A DNA stretch of 64,000 bases from Fidelibacterota bacterium (GTDB lineage: Bacteria > Fidelibacterota > Marinisomatia > SCGC-AAA003-L08 > JACNLC01): assembly GCA_014381725.1 (NCBI GenBank), contig JACNLC010000070.1, positions 50,621-114,620 of the forward strand, read 5' to 3'. The notes under the pieces are model-generated. The model searched no databases and was not told the origin of the DNA. It saw only the letters and a program-made list of their open reading frames with translations. Shown here one piece after another: positions 45,513 to 54,952 of the stretch (position 1 is its first letter; each line of letters begins with the position of its first letter). Both the position numbers and the translations under genes were made by a program.

Positions 45513-47196
45513 TCACAATATTCGTTTTGGTGTTGTCGTGTAAATGAATAGCACACGCCAAGCATGGATCAAATGAATGAATTGTTCTCAAGACCTCTAG
45601 TGGTTTGTCAGGGTCGGCAATAGGATTCCCAACTAGAGATGCCTCATACGGTCCAGGTTTATCATCTTGGTTTCTCGGTCCTGCATTCCAAGTTGATGGA
45701 ACCACGCACTGATAGTTTTTGATTTTTCCGTTTTCGATAACTGTCCAGTGTGAGAGTGTTCCCCTTGGAGCTTCGTGGAAACCAAATCCACTTATTTCTC
45801 CCTTTGGAAATACCGGTTGATTAAATACTTCCAAATCCCCTTTGGCAACATTAGCAATCAGTGCATTATAGTTTTTCTTGAGTTCTTCAAGAAGTACTAA
45901 TGTTCTAACGCATCTTGCCGCGTGACGACCGAGAGTTGAATGGAGAATATCAACACCAAGTTTTGCTCCGGCTATAGCACCGATTTTTTCTAATGCAATG
46001 GTTGCATATTTAACAGTGGGCTTATGCCCTGCAGCAAACATCCCCAACACATTAGCCAAAGGTCCAACCTGTGCAGGTTCACCCGCAAAAGTAGGAGACT
46101 TAACCCAAGAGTATTTCCCTTTTTCATCAAAGTCAGAATATTTAGGTTTTGTTTCTCCTTTATACGGATGCCTTGTCCAATCTCCATCATACCAAGAGTG
46201 TTTGATACTTTCTTTGACATTGTCCTCAAAGAATTTATCATCAAAACTGTTTATAGCTTTGAATTGACCTACATCACCGTTTGGAATATATCCACCAGGC
46301 ATACCAAAGTTAGTTCCTTTTGTATCCGTTGGGAAATCAGGCACACTCAAGTAGTTTGTAACTCCCGCACCATACGGAAGCCAATGAGCATACATCGCAC
46401 CGACAACAGCTAAATCCACAAGATAGACATTTGTTACAAAATCTTCCAATTTATCCATCAATGTTTTGATGTGAGCCAGTTTTTCCATATTCAGAGCATT
46501 TGGGCTATCCGGGTCAATTGCATTTGCAACACCACCGACTGCCAGATTTTGAATATGCGGAGTCTTACTTCCCAGGATGGATACTATCTGATTAGCAATT
46601 CTCTGAAAATCAAATGCTTCGAGATAATGAGCCGCCGCAATAAGATTAACTTCCGGTGGAAGTTTCATCGCAGGATGTCCCCAATATCCATTTGTGAAAA
46701 TTCCAAGCTGCCCGGAATCTACAAACTTTTTGAGCTTTGCTTTCACAGCCTTGAATTCTTCCACGCCGTTATTTTTCCACGGAGATAAACTCTGCGCCAA
46801 TTTAGATGCCGCTTTTGGGTCAGCTGATAATGCAGAAACGATATCAACCCAATCCAACGCCGACAGATGATAAAAATGCACCATATGGTCGTGAACACCG
46901 TGTGCGGCAATAATCATATTTCTGATATATTGTGCATTGAGTGGGATTTCCAAGTTCAGCGCATTTTCAACCGCTCTAACTGAAGTTAATGCGTGCACTG
47001 TTGTGCATACTCCACATATTCTCTGAGTGATTAACCACGCATCTCTTGGATCTCTTCCCTGCAGAATAACTTCAATACCACGCCACATTTGCCCTGATGA
47101 CCATGCTTTTGCGACCTTACCATCTTTAATATCACAGTCAATTCGCAGATGTCCCTCAATTCGTGTGATGGGGTCGATTATAATTCTCTTTGCCAT
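45490..47196 (-). CDS. hybC: [NiFe] hydrogenase group 1 large subunit
   Basis: 568 aa. The N-terminal nickel motif RICGVC is at residues 59-64 and the C-terminal DPCLACAIH at 543-551, giving the four Cys ligands. The expected cleavage after H551 removes a 17-residue tail ending NPSCK. There is no selenocysteine position. Gene order and sequence match Hyb-type membrane-bound H2-uptake enzymes. It splits H2 on the periplasmic face after co-export with the small subunit. Confidence 0.97.
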   Translation of the reverse strand: MAKRIIIDPITRIEGHLRIDCDIKDGKVAKAWSSGQMWRGIEVILQGRDPRDAWLITQRICGVCTTVHALTSVRAVENALNLEIPLNAQYIRNMIIAAHGVHDHMVHFYHLSALDWVDIVSALSADPKAASKLAQSLSPWKNNGVEEFKAVKAKLKKFVDSGQLGIFTNGYWGHPAMKLPPEVNLIAAAHYLEAFDFQRIANQIVSILGSKTPHIQNLAVGGVANAIDPDSPNALNMEKLAHIKTLMDKLEDFVTNVYLVDLAVVGAMYAHWLPYGAGVTNYLSVPDFPTDTKGTNFGMPGGYIPNGDVGQFKAINSFDDKFFEDNVKESIKHSWYDGDWTRHPYKGETKPKYSDFDEKGKYSWVKSPTFAGEPAQVGPLANVLGMFAAGHKPTVKYATIALEKIGAIAGAKLGVDILHSTLGRHAARCVRTLVLLEELKKNYNALIANVAKGDLEVFNQPVFPKGEISGFGFHEAPRGTLSHWTVIENGKIKNYQCVVPSTWNAGPRNQDDKPGPYEASLVGNPIADPDKPLEVLRTIHSFDPCLACAIHLHDNTKTNIVNVNPSCK

Positions 47197-47220
47197 TTTC
47201 TAATTCCTTTCCTGATAAAT

Positions 47221-48357
47221 TTAATTATGTTCAATTACCGGTAATACAGGTAGTTTTTTAACAAAAACCAGATAAGCCATAATTTCAGCTGAGATAATTC
47301 CTAGCGTTATCAAAATTTCTGATACAGATGGGAAGTAATGCCAACCCGGTCCAGGGCTGAACCCCACCAAATAAGTATTGAATCGCAAAATTGCTCCAGC
47401 CAAAACCATCGAAACTCCTGCCCAAAACAAATATTGAGCATTATTACGAAGTTTTTCTTTAAACAAAATTATCAATGGAATAATAAATAATATAGTTTCA
47501 ATTATAAACATCCATCCATTTACATCTCCTGCAAAAGCATCTTTCAAAGCTCCGCGCCAAATCAAATCCCCATAACGGAAAATGATGTATAACACCAACA
47601 CTCCACCAATAAACTTAGACATCTTTGAAAGAAGATGTGTTTCTAATGGTCGTTTGAATGCAACAGAAGAATAATATGATTCAAAGATAACCATTCCGAA
47701 ACCGATAACTAATGCAGAAAGTAAAAATGTTATCGGTAGCCAACCAGTTTGCCAAAGTGCAGCTAACTTATCTCCCGCAATAACCATCAATGTTCCTAGA
47801 GAAGATTGGTGCATTGTTGGCAGTAGAACACCAAAAGCGATGAAAATGAAAATGATTTTCTCCATTTTCGCCTTTGCTTTAGGAGTTGCCCATTTTTCCA
47901 AAAACACTGGAGTGAATTCCATCCAAAGAACCAAAATGTAAGTTGTTACACAAAATGCGACCTCAAACATAATTGAGTTTAAGTTAACATACTTTGGTAG
48001 TAGGATATTGTATATCTGCCAGTATCTTCCAACATCAATGAAAATGGAAATTCCAGCAAGAGTATATCCGAACATACTAGTCATCAATGCTGCCCTAACG
48101 AGAGGATGATATTTCCCTTTGTTTAAAACATAAACTAGCAAAGCCATTGCATATCCACCACAAGCGATTGTTGTTCCAGTGAGTACATCATAAACAATCC
48201 AAAGTCCCCACGGATAACCGTCAGATAAGTTAGTTACTGCACCCAATCCAAACAAAAATCGTTGTAGCAAAAGGATTCCAGCAATACCTGCAAGAGCCAT
48301 CATTACAATGAATGGTTTGGTCAATAATTTTCCACCAATTGGTTTGTAATTACTCAT
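47221..48357 (-). CDS. hybB: HybB-type integral membrane subunit (NrfD/PsrC family)
   Basis: 378 aa with about ten transmembrane segments and the NrfD-like SDGYPWGLWIVYDVLTGT and MHQSSLGTLMVIAGDKL motifs. HybB passes electrons from the Fe-S protein to menaquinone without heme and may contribute to proton movement. It lies between hybA and hybC. A second, homologous gene with the same motifs starts at 62899. Confidence 0.94.
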   Translation of the reverse strand: MSNYKPIGGKLLTKPFIVMMALAGIAGILLLQRFLFGLGAVTNLSDGYPWGLWIVYDVLTGTTIACGGYAMALLVYVLNKGKYHPLVRAALMTSMFGYTLAGISIFIDVGRYWQIYNILLPKYVNLNSIMFEVAFCVTTYILVLWMEFTPVFLEKWATPKAKAKMEKIIFIFIAFGVLLPTMHQSSLGTLMVIAGDKLAALWQTGWLPITFLLSALVIGFGMVIFESYYSSVAFKRPLETHLLSKMSKFIGGVLVLYIIFRYGDLIWRGALKDAFAGDVNGWMFIIETILFIIPLIILFKEKLRNNAQYLFWAGVSMVLAGAILRFNTYLVGFSPGPGWHYFPSVSEILITLGIISAEIMAYLVFVKKLPVLPVIEHN

Positions 48358-48366
48358 TTTATCCTC

Positions 48367-49350
48367 CTATTCCGTTGAATCTTGTTTAGTGCTTCTATGC
48401 GCTGCATACAGAAGTCCACCCAACAAAACAACTGGAGCAATCATACCTTTATAAGCTGTGTGTTGAATTTTTTCCGATGTAGATGCTGCAGATTTTTCAG
48501 GTAGCTTTAGTAACCCAAGTTTCTCATACGGCACCGCAGACAATATCAGATATTGAGTTCCGCCGGTTTCTTTTTCACCGTAGATATAACTGATGTATTT
48601 CTGGACGGTATGAGTTTGTGTTTCACCACTCTCTAGAGAAGAAACAGGATAACGATATTTAGTGCCAGGCTGGGCTTTAATTCGTCTTCTTGCTTCTTTC
48701 ATTAACTTTTCAACAGGTCCAAACAATGAAGCACCCGTTGGGCAAACATCACAACAACCTGGAATTCCGCCTTTATCTAATTGATGTTTGCACATTTCGC
48801 ATTTTACTATTTCCGGTAGAGCTTTGTCAAACTCGAATTTCGGAATGTTAAACGGACAAGCCACTTGACAATACCGACATCCGATACACGCACCTTTATC
48901 GTATTGTACGATACCGGTAATTGGGTCTTTTGTCAAAGCTGTAACAGGGCAAGCCGAAACACAATTTGGGTCTATACAGTGCATACAAGCTCGTTTGATA
49001 AACGCATAACCATTCGTTTCTTTATCTTTAGTTGAACTTGTTCCATTTCGATACATTTTGATTTTGTTTAGTGTTTTGGAGTCAAGGTCGTTTCCACCAT
49101 CCCAAATTCCGGACACATTATGAGATTGTTCAAGTTTAGTATCGAAAACTCCCGACATTCCGTTTACTTTTTTGCACTCGACTTCGCAGGATTTACATCC
49201 GATACAAAGCGTTGCATCGTATAGAATTCCAACAGCATTCTTCGGTAGCAATTTTCGCTCCCGAGCAAATAAGGTGGAAACCCCAGAAGTAGCAACCGTT
49301 CCTGCAGCAAGCACTTTAAAGAACTGTTTTCGGTCAATATTCATAGCCAT
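48367..49350 (-). CDS. hybA: HybA-type periplasmic 4Fe-4S ferredoxin subunit
   Basis: 327 aa. Four cysteine groups (LCIGCKSCEVEC; CMHCIDPNCVSACP; CIGCRYCQVACP; KCEMC with GCCDVCP) bind four [4Fe-4S] clusters. The leader NIDRKQFFKVLAAG is Tat-like but has Arg-Lys instead of Arg-Arg. A C-terminal hydrophobic helix (PVVLLGGLLYAAHR) anchors it to the membrane. It carries electrons from the hydrogenase to HybB. It begins three bases after the small-subunit stop. Confidence 0.94.
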   Translation of the reverse strand: MAMNIDRKQFFKVLAAGTVATSGVSTLFARERKLLPKNAVGILYDATLCIGCKSCEVECKKVNGMSGVFDTKLEQSHNVSGIWDGGNDLDSKTLNKIKMYRNGTSSTKDKETNGYAFIKRACMHCIDPNCVSACPVTALTKDPITGIVQYDKGACIGCRYCQVACPFNIPKFEFDKALPEIVKCEMCKHQLDKGGIPGCCDVCPTGASLFGPVEKLMKEARRRIKAQPGTKYRYPVSSLESGETQTHTVQKYISYIYGEKETGGTQYLILSAVPYEKLGLLKLPEKSAASTSEKIQHTAYKGMIAPVVLLGGLLYAAHRSTKQDSTE

Positions 49351-49353
49351 CTC

Positions 49354-50490
49354 CTATGCTTCCGTTTCACCGATTTTTTTTGCAGTAGCAACACTCGCAG
49401 TAATCGCAGCCCCTGCTACTACCCCTGCAACTGCGGCTGCTCCAATAGTAACACCACCGGGTTTTTCCTCATTGATATTTGGAAACCCAGCTGGCGGAGT
49501 AACAAGCTTAACATCTGCTTGTTCGTGGAGAGGTTTAGCAAATCCCACTCCTTGTTCAGCACATCCAAAACAAGGATGTCCCACGCTCACTGGCCAAGTA
49601 TTCACATCACAGAAATTAATTGATGGGCAGTTTGCATAAGTTTCCGGTCCTTTGCAACCGATTTTATATAAACAATGCCCTTGTCTGTGATTCTCGTCCC
49701 CGTATTTTTCAGCAAACCGACCTGCATCAAAATGAGGTCTGCGTTCACAGTTTTCGTGAACGAGAGTGCTGTAGGCAAACTTTGGTCTTCCTAGCTTGTC
49801 CAACTTAGGGAGTTTTTTCAGTGTAAGATAATACAACACAGTTGATAATAAATTATATGGACTTGGCGGACAACCCGGAAGGTTTATCACTGGAGTTTTG
49901 ATATTGTTCATTTTATAAACATCACCAATTCCTGTTGCTTGGGTTGGATTAGGGTAAGTTGACTGAACTCCACCCCAAGATGCACACGAACCAATAGAAA
50001 CGGTTGCTGCTGCTTGCGGACCGATTTCCTTGATGATATCCAAAGCACTCTTTCCGCCGATTTTACAGTAGATGCCATCTTCTGCCAAAGGCACGGAACC
50101 TTCAACAACCAAGATGAATTTTCCTTTATTTGCTTTAACGGATTTATGTAGAGCATCTTCAACTTGATGTCCTGCTGCCGCACACAGTGTTTCGGAATAA
50201 TCCAGCGATATCATATCCAATACAAGGTTATCTACAGTTGGATGTGTAGCCCGTAAGAGTGTTTCCGTGCAACCGGTGCATTCCTGGAAATGTAACCAAA
50301 TTACCGGTGGTCTTGCAGGATCAGTTATTGATTTTGCAACCTTTGCCGCAAAGCTCAATGGCATTGACATTGTTGCCACTGCCACCGAACAGAACTTTAT
50401 GAAATCGCTTCTGGAAATCCCCCGTTCTTTGAGTTGTTCGGTGTAGTGTTTGTCAATCTGACTTCCGTTTTTATCTTTTGATTTAATCAT
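49354..50490 (-). CDS. hybO: [NiFe] hydrogenase group 1 small subunit
   Basis: 378 aa. The proximal cluster motif ECTGCTE is at residues 70-76; GSCASWGG and PGCPPSP follow, and a Cys/His-rich C-terminal half supplies medial and distal clusters (NCPSINFCD, GHPCFGCAE). The N-terminal leader reads ISRSDFIKFCSVAVA: the position of the second Tat arginine is Ser. A final Gly/Ala-rich hydrophobic helix anchors the protein. It is the first gene of the leftward operon; the large subunit is expected to ride through the Tat pore with it. Confidence 0.95.
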   Translation of the reverse strand: MIKSKDKNGSQIDKHYTEQLKERGISRSDFIKFCSVAVATMSMPLSFAAKVAKSITDPARPPVIWLHFQECTGCTETLLRATHPTVDNLVLDMISLDYSETLCAAAGHQVEDALHKSVKANKGKFILVVEGSVPLAEDGIYCKIGGKSALDIIKEIGPQAAATVSIGSCASWGGVQSTYPNPTQATGIGDVYKMNNIKTPVINLPGCPPSPYNLLSTVLYYLTLKKLPKLDKLGRPKFAYSTLVHENCERRPHFDAGRFAEKYGDENHRQGHCLYKIGCKGPETYANCPSINFCDVNTWPVSVGHPCFGCAEQGVGFAKPLHEQADVKLVTPPAGFPNINEEKPGGVTIGAAAVAGVVAGAAITASVATAKKIGETEA

Positions 50491-50837
50491 ACTTTATCCC
50501 CTTATTAAGTTGTGATGATTATTAAGAATTTATGAAAATCGTATGCAAAGGTAATAGAAAAGGACTGAAATCTCCCGTCCGAAGATTTTCGGTTAAATAT
50601 ATTCACATTTTGATATATTGCCACTAACATCATATTTTCATTATTCAGAATATAGTAATAGTTAGTATTTAGCTTATCAGAATATATAATACATTTATCT
50701 ATTTAATCAAGAAAAATATTTATAATTATACGCAGTTGTCTTATTTAAATATTACCAATAACAAATAGAGCATATTGAAATTATTAATAACTATTATACG
50801 ACGGTAGATATGAAACTTTAGCTCATTTCATACAATC

Positions 50838-50866
50838 TTGATAAAAGTGCAAGAATAATTCTAAAT
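50838..50866 (+). promoter_or_regulatory. Candidate promoter of the cytosolic hydrogenase operon
   Basis: TTGATA (50838-50843) and CTAAAT (50861-50866) are spaced 17 bases apart. The dyad that follows would overlap the transcription start, leaving a leader of roughly 130 bases before hydB. Confidence 0.35.
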
Positions 50867-50883
50867 AAGACTTGTGAGTCTTA
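50866..50883. promoter_or_regulatory. Palindrome TAAGACT-TGTG-AGTCTTA
   Basis: Perfect 7-bp inverted repeat with a 4-base centre just downstream of the candidate promoter. It could be an operator at the transcription start or a 5' hairpin in the leader; neither is proven. Confidence 0.4.
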
Positions 50884-51002
50884 TAATTATACTTCTAATT
50901 TTAGTGTCTTGGTAGGCCAAGGATTTGAATTTTAGACAGCAATGTTGTTAAAATATTGGGTAGAATTTTGGTTAATTATTCATTAAGAAAACAGGAGTAG
51001 CT

Positions 51003-52052
51003 ATGAAAGGCATGTTTTTGTCAAAGGAAAGCGTTGTTCCGTTCATTGAGCATCTTGCATCTCAACAAAAAGTATTTGCACCTAATAAAAAAGTACACGG
51101 TTCAATTACTTTTGAGGAAGTTAATGATGCAAATGATGTTGTTTTGAATTATGCACGAGCTTTACTTTCGGTAAAAAAGTATTTTCTTCCACAACGGGAA
51201 ACACTTTTAAAATATAAACTTGATGACAATAGTTTCGAAAAACAAGAAATTGAGCAAGTAAATGCAATTTTCTTAGGAGTTCACAACTATGATCTTCAGG
51301 CAGTTTTAAAATTGGATTATAATTTTAAAAACAATAATCCAGAAAAAAATTATCTAAAACGAAGAGAAGGTGCAGTATTCGTTGGAATATCCTATGAACC
51401 AGATAATTTTCACTTTTCTCAATCTGTTGGAATTGATCCACATAATACTAATGGTTTTGATCTTTTCTTACATAAAACTGAAGAAGGTTTTGTTCTTGAA
51501 GTTTTAACAAAATCAGGTGAAAAACTTCTTGATGGATTTGGCGAAATTTCAGAATTTCAAGGTGAATATCCACGGAATGAAAATTTCAATGCGAGTTTGT
51601 ATGCACCACAAAGTAAACTTAAAGAAGTATTTGCGAACTCATATGATAATCCAATTTGGAAAGAAATGGCTGAAAAATGCGTCGGATGTGGAACTTGTAA
51701 TTTAACTTGTCCAACTTGCTTTTGTTTTAATGTGGAAGATAATGTTGGCATCACTTTAAAAGATGGTTCTCGAGACCGACATTTAGACGGTTGTATGCTT
51801 CGTGGATTTACAGAAGTTGCCGGCGGAGAAATTTTCAGAGATGAACTTGCTGGTCGAATGCGACACAGAATTTACAGAAAGTTCAAATATATTTCTGATA
51901 TAACTGGTGAACCGTGGTGTGTTGGTTGTGGAAGATGCACAATATTCTGCCCAGCAGGAATTAGCATTGTAGATATCGTTAATCGTTTAGTTAGCGATTA
52001 TGATAAACAACAAGTCCTCAACGAAGGACAAATGACATCTGTTTTGGATTGA
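51003..52052 (+). CDS. hydB: Cytosolic hydrogenase (sulfhydrogenase-type) beta subunit, Fe-S protein
   Basis: 349 aa. The C-terminal third has two ferredoxin-like groups, KCVGCGTCNLTCPTCFC and WCVGCGRCTIFCPAG; the N-terminal part matches the HydB/AsrA family. It transfers electrons between the hydrogenase small subunit and the flavoprotein. AGGAG five bases upstream fixes the ATG at 51003. It is the first gene of the rightward operon hydB-hydG-hydD-hydA, the usual order for group 3b enzymes. Confidence 0.93.
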   Translation: MKGMFLSKESVVPFIEHLASQQKVFAPNKKVHGSITFEEVNDANDVVLNYARALLSVKKYFLPQRETLLKYKLDDNSFEKQEIEQVNAIFLGVHNYDLQAVLKLDYNFKNNNPEKNYLKRREGAVFVGISYEPDNFHFSQSVGIDPHNTNGFDLFLHKTEEGFVLEVLTKSGEKLLDGFGEISEFQGEYPRNENFNASLYAPQSKLKEVFANSYDNPIWKEMAEKCVGCGTCNLTCPTCFCFNVEDNVGITLKDGSRDRHLDGCMLRGFTEVAGGEIFRDELAGRMRHRIYRKFKYISDITGEPWCVGCGRCTIFCPAGISIVDIVNRLVSDYDKQQVLNEGQMTSVLD

Positions 52053-52062
52053 GGAGATTAAA

Positions 52063-52905
52063 ATGATTAAAACTAAAAATGGTGAATTAAAAGAACTTTA
52101 TTATCCAACAATCTCCGAGATAACTAAGATTGAAAAATTCACAGATAAAGAAAAGTGGTTTGAAATAAGATTGCCAAACGGAGACGATTTACAGCATCAA
52201 CCTGGACAATTTGTGGAAGTGTCATTATTTGGTATCGGTGAAGCACCGATTTCTGTTACATCATCTCCAACAAAAAAGGGTGCGTTTGAACTTTGTGTTC
52301 GCGAAACGGGAATGCTCACTGAAGTTATGCATAGAATGGAATCTGGTGACAAAATCGGAATCCGTGGGCCGTTTGGTCAAGGGTATGACATAGATGCGAT
52401 GAAGGGGAAAGATATACTAATTATTGGAGGAGGAATCGGAATTGTTCCACTTCGTTCACTTATTAATTATGTAATTGACAATCGTCAAGATTTTGGGAAA
52501 TTGATAATCTGTTATGGAGCAAAAACTCCTGATGAACTTCTTTATCCCGAAGAACTAAAACGATGGGAAAAAGATGATAACATTGAATTTCATTTAACAG
52601 TTGACCAAGGTGACGAAAATTGGAGCGGAAATGTTGGTGTTATCACAACACTAATTCCAGGACTTAAACTTGACCTGAAAAACACAATAGCTGCTGTAAC
52701 AGGACCTCCAATTATGTATAAATTTGTATTATTATCGTTGCAATCGAAAGGTTTACCGGATGAGAATGTTTATATGTCATTGGAACGCAGAATGAAATGC
52801 GGAGTAGGTAAATGTGGTCATTGTCAGATAAATCATTCTTATGTTTGTCAAGATGGACCGGTTTATCATTATCCTACACTAAAAACTATGGAGGAGGCAA
52901 TATAA
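52063..52905 (+). CDS. hydG: Cytosolic hydrogenase gamma subunit, FAD/NAD(P)-binding oxidoreductase
   Basis: 280 aa of the ferredoxin-NADP reductase fold: the FAD-binding segment around APISVTSSP, the NAD(P)-binding IIGGGIGIVPLRSLI, and a C-terminal [2Fe-2S] motif CGVGKCGHCQ with a later Cys. It links H2 oxidation to NAD(P) reduction or the reverse, as HydG/AsrB does in sulfhydrogenases. GAGGAG precedes the ATG. The stop shares one base with the next start (TAATG). Confidence 0.93.
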   Translation: MIKTKNGELKELYYPTISEITKIEKFTDKEKWFEIRLPNGDDLQHQPGQFVEVSLFGIGEAPISVTSSPTKKGAFELCVRETGMLTEVMHRMESGDKIGIRGPFGQGYDIDAMKGKDILIIGGGIGIVPLRSLINYVIDNRQDFGKLIICYGAKTPDELLYPEELKRWEKDDNIEFHLTVDQGDENWSGNVGVITTLIPGLKLDLKNTIAAVTGPPIMYKFVLLSLQSKGLPDENVYMSLERRMKCGVGKCGHCQINHSYVCQDGPVYHYPTLKTMEEAI

Positions 52906-53648
52906 TGAAACCAAAAGTTGCTGTATTTGATTTTACCGGATGTGAAGGTTGTGAATTAAATAAACTCAATTTTGAAAATGAACTTTTAGATATTATTGCA
53001 CATATCGATTTTGTTGAATGGCGCGAAGCAATGGACGATAAAGCTGACGAATATGATATCGCTTTTATTGAAGGTTCTATTTCTACACCGGAATGTGTTG
53101 ATAGAATTCACGATATCCGTAATCGTTCTAAAATTCTTATTGCGTTGGGTGCGTGTGCTGTTTGTGGTGGAATGAATGCTATGAAAAATCAGAAACCACT
53201 CGAAGTTGCTCGAGAAGAAGTTTATGGAAAAGATAAAGATTTATTTCCAACTCTTCCGGCACTTCCTCTTTCTGCTTATGTAAAAGTAGATTTTGAGATT
53301 CGTGGCTGCCCGATGACTCAACAAGAATTTTTGAGAGTTGTAACTGCCTTGCTAATGGGGAAAAATCCTATCATCCCAGATTATGCTGTATGCGTTGAAT
53401 GCAAACTCAAAGAAAACGAATGCGTTTACGGAAATGGAATGATTTGTATGGGTCCGATAACAAGAGCGGGATGTGATGCTCAATGTCCGAGTTTTGGACA
53501 ATATTGTATTGGTTGTCGTGGATTGGTTTCTCATCCGAACAAAGAAGCGATGATTGAAATTTTAACAAATCACGGATTATCAGTTGATGAAGCTGATAAA
53601 AAAATGAGTCTGTTCAACACGGAAAATCGTGAAGGAGGTTTGAAATGA
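52905..53648 (+). CDS. hydD: Cytosolic [NiFe] hydrogenase small subunit
   Basis: About 247 aa from the ATG at 52905, which has a strong GGAGGAGG upstream; a longer reading frame from 52812 lies inside hydG and has no ribosome site. FTGCEGCELNK (C13, C16) begins the proximal cluster site; GACAVCGG, RGCPM, and a Cys-rich end (CVECKLKENEC, AGCDAQCPSFGQYCIGCRG) supply the remaining cluster ligands. There is no export signal, consistent with a cytosolic group 3b enzyme. It overlaps hydA by ATGA. Confidence 0.93.
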   Translation: MKPKVAVFDFTGCEGCELNKLNFENELLDIIAHIDFVEWREAMDDKADEYDIAFIEGSISTPECVDRIHDIRNRSKILIALGACAVCGGMNAMKNQKPLEVAREEVYGKDKDLFPTLPALPLSAYVKVDFEIRGCPMTQQEFLRVVTALLMGKNPIIPDYAVCVECKLKENECVYGNGMICMGPITRAGCDAQCPSFGQYCIGCRGLVSHPNKEAMIEILTNHGLSVDEADKKMSLFNTENREGGLK

Positions 53649-54949
53649 AAAAAGATTTGAATATCAATGTCCATCATCTAACAAGAGTTGAAGGACACGG
53701 AAATATTGTCGTAAATATGAAAGAGGGTAAACTCGAAAAAGCACAATTGGAAATTGTTGAAGCTCCGCGCTATTTTGAGTCAATGTTAAAGGGAAGAAGT
53801 TTTCACGAAGCCGCAATTATTACTTCACGAATCTGTGGGATTTGTTCTCTTGGGCATCAGATAACTTCCCTAAAAGCTACAGAAGATGCACTTGGTTTAG
53901 AAGTTTCGGAACAAACGGTATTACTCAGAAAATTATTGATAAACGGTGCAACAATTCAGTCTAATGTGCTTCATGCATATTTTTTAGCGGCTCCGGATTT
54001 TCTTGGTGTTGGTTCTGTATTTCCGTTAGTTTCGTCTCATCCGGATGTCGTGGTTCGTGCATTGAGAATGAAACGATTAGCCAATGATATTGGTGATATA
54101 GTTTCGGGAAGAGCGGTTCATCCAATCACTCCAGTACCTGGTGGATTTACAAAAATTCCATCAGTAAGTGAGTTGACAGAAATCAAACGCAGATTAGAAG
54201 AAGAAGCATTACCAGATGTAATGGCAACTGTTGAAACAATGATTGCGTTAGCCGGTGCAATTCCAAAATTCAACCGTGAAACAGAATATATTTCTCTAAG
54301 GAATGAAAACGAATACGCATTTTATGATGGACAGATATGTTCATCTGATACTGGCTTGGTTTCTGATACAGAATATCGAAAAATGACAAATGAATTTGTG
54401 GTTTCACACAGTACATCGAAACATGCAAAAGTAAATAGATCATCTTATATGGTTGGTGCTTTAGCAAGATGGAATAACAATTTCGATAAATATGCAGATG
54501 GCGTCCGTGATGCCGCTGCAAAACTTGGACTAACCGGTGTAAATACTAATCCATATATGATTACGATTGCGCAAGTTGTTGAAGTTGCACATTGTGTTTA
54601 TGATTCAATTGCGATTATTGATAAATTGTTAACAAATGGTTTGAAAAACGAAAAACCAAATCAAACTCCAACTAAATACGGTATGGGTATAGGTTCAACA
54701 GAAGTACCACGCGGAATTCTGTATCACGAATATACCTACGACCGCAGAGGTCAGATTTTGAATGCTAATTGCATCATTCCTACAGGTCAAAATCTTGGAA
54801 ATATTGATGATGATATGAAAAAGTTAGTACCGGAAATTCTGGATAAGTCAAAAGAGGAAATTACATTGCATCTTGAGATGTTGGTTCGTGCGTACGACCC
54901 GTGTATTTCTTGTTCAGTTCATATGTTGGATGTTGATTTTATTGAGTAA
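53645..54949 (+). CDS. hydA: Cytosolic [NiFe] hydrogenase large subunit (group 3b-like)
   Basis: 434 aa. RICGIC at residues 62-67 and DPCISCSVH at 418-426 provide the four nickel ligands; an eight-residue tail (MLDVDFIE) after the histidine would be removed on maturation. Together with HydB, HydG and HydD it forms a reversible NAD(P)-linked hydrogenase that can evolve H2 or, in some relatives, reduce sulfur. A dedicated protease gene follows three bases later. Confidence 0.95.
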   Translation: MKKDLNINVHHLTRVEGHGNIVVNMKEGKLEKAQLEIVEAPRYFESMLKGRSFHEAAIITSRICGICSLGHQITSLKATEDALGLEVSEQTVLLRKLLINGATIQSNVLHAYFLAAPDFLGVGSVFPLVSSHPDVVVRALRMKRLANDIGDIVSGRAVHPITPVPGGFTKIPSVSELTEIKRRLEEEALPDVMATVETMIALAGAIPKFNRETEYISLRNENEYAFYDGQICSSDTGLVSDTEYRKMTNEFVVSHSTSKHAKVNRSSYMVGALARWNNNFDKYADGVRDAAAKLGLTGVNTNPYMITIAQVVEVAHCVYDSIAIIDKLLTNGLKNEKPNQTPTKYGMGIGSTEVPRGILYHEYTYDRRGQILNANCIIPTGQNLGNIDDDMKKLVPEILDKSKEEITLHLEMLVRAYDPCISCSVHMLDVDFIE

Positions 54950-54952
54950 AAG

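Larger units (their letters stand above)
50491..51002. promoter_or_regulatory. 512-bp divergent control region between the two hydrogenase operons
   Basis: No gene is visible in this AT-rich spacer, the longest non-coding stretch in the window. It contains several small dyads: ccgaa-gatt-ttcgg near 50580, the 7-bp inverted repeat at 50866-50883, and cttgg-tagg-ccaag near 50910. It must drive both the hyb and hyd operons, so joint redox or H2 control is plausible. Confidence 0.7.

Noticed and set aside
45490..47196. Selenocysteine in the hydrogenase or molybdenum enzymes
   Set aside because: The large-subunit motifs read Cys (DPCLAC, DPCISC) and no in-frame TGA interrupts any of these genes; the selenium link concerns cofactor maturation genes only.
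52812..52904. Longer start for the cytosolic hydrogenase small subunit
   Set aside because: The extra 31 codons lie inside hydG, lack a ribosome site and do not look like hydrogenase sequence; GGAGGAGG precedes 52905.
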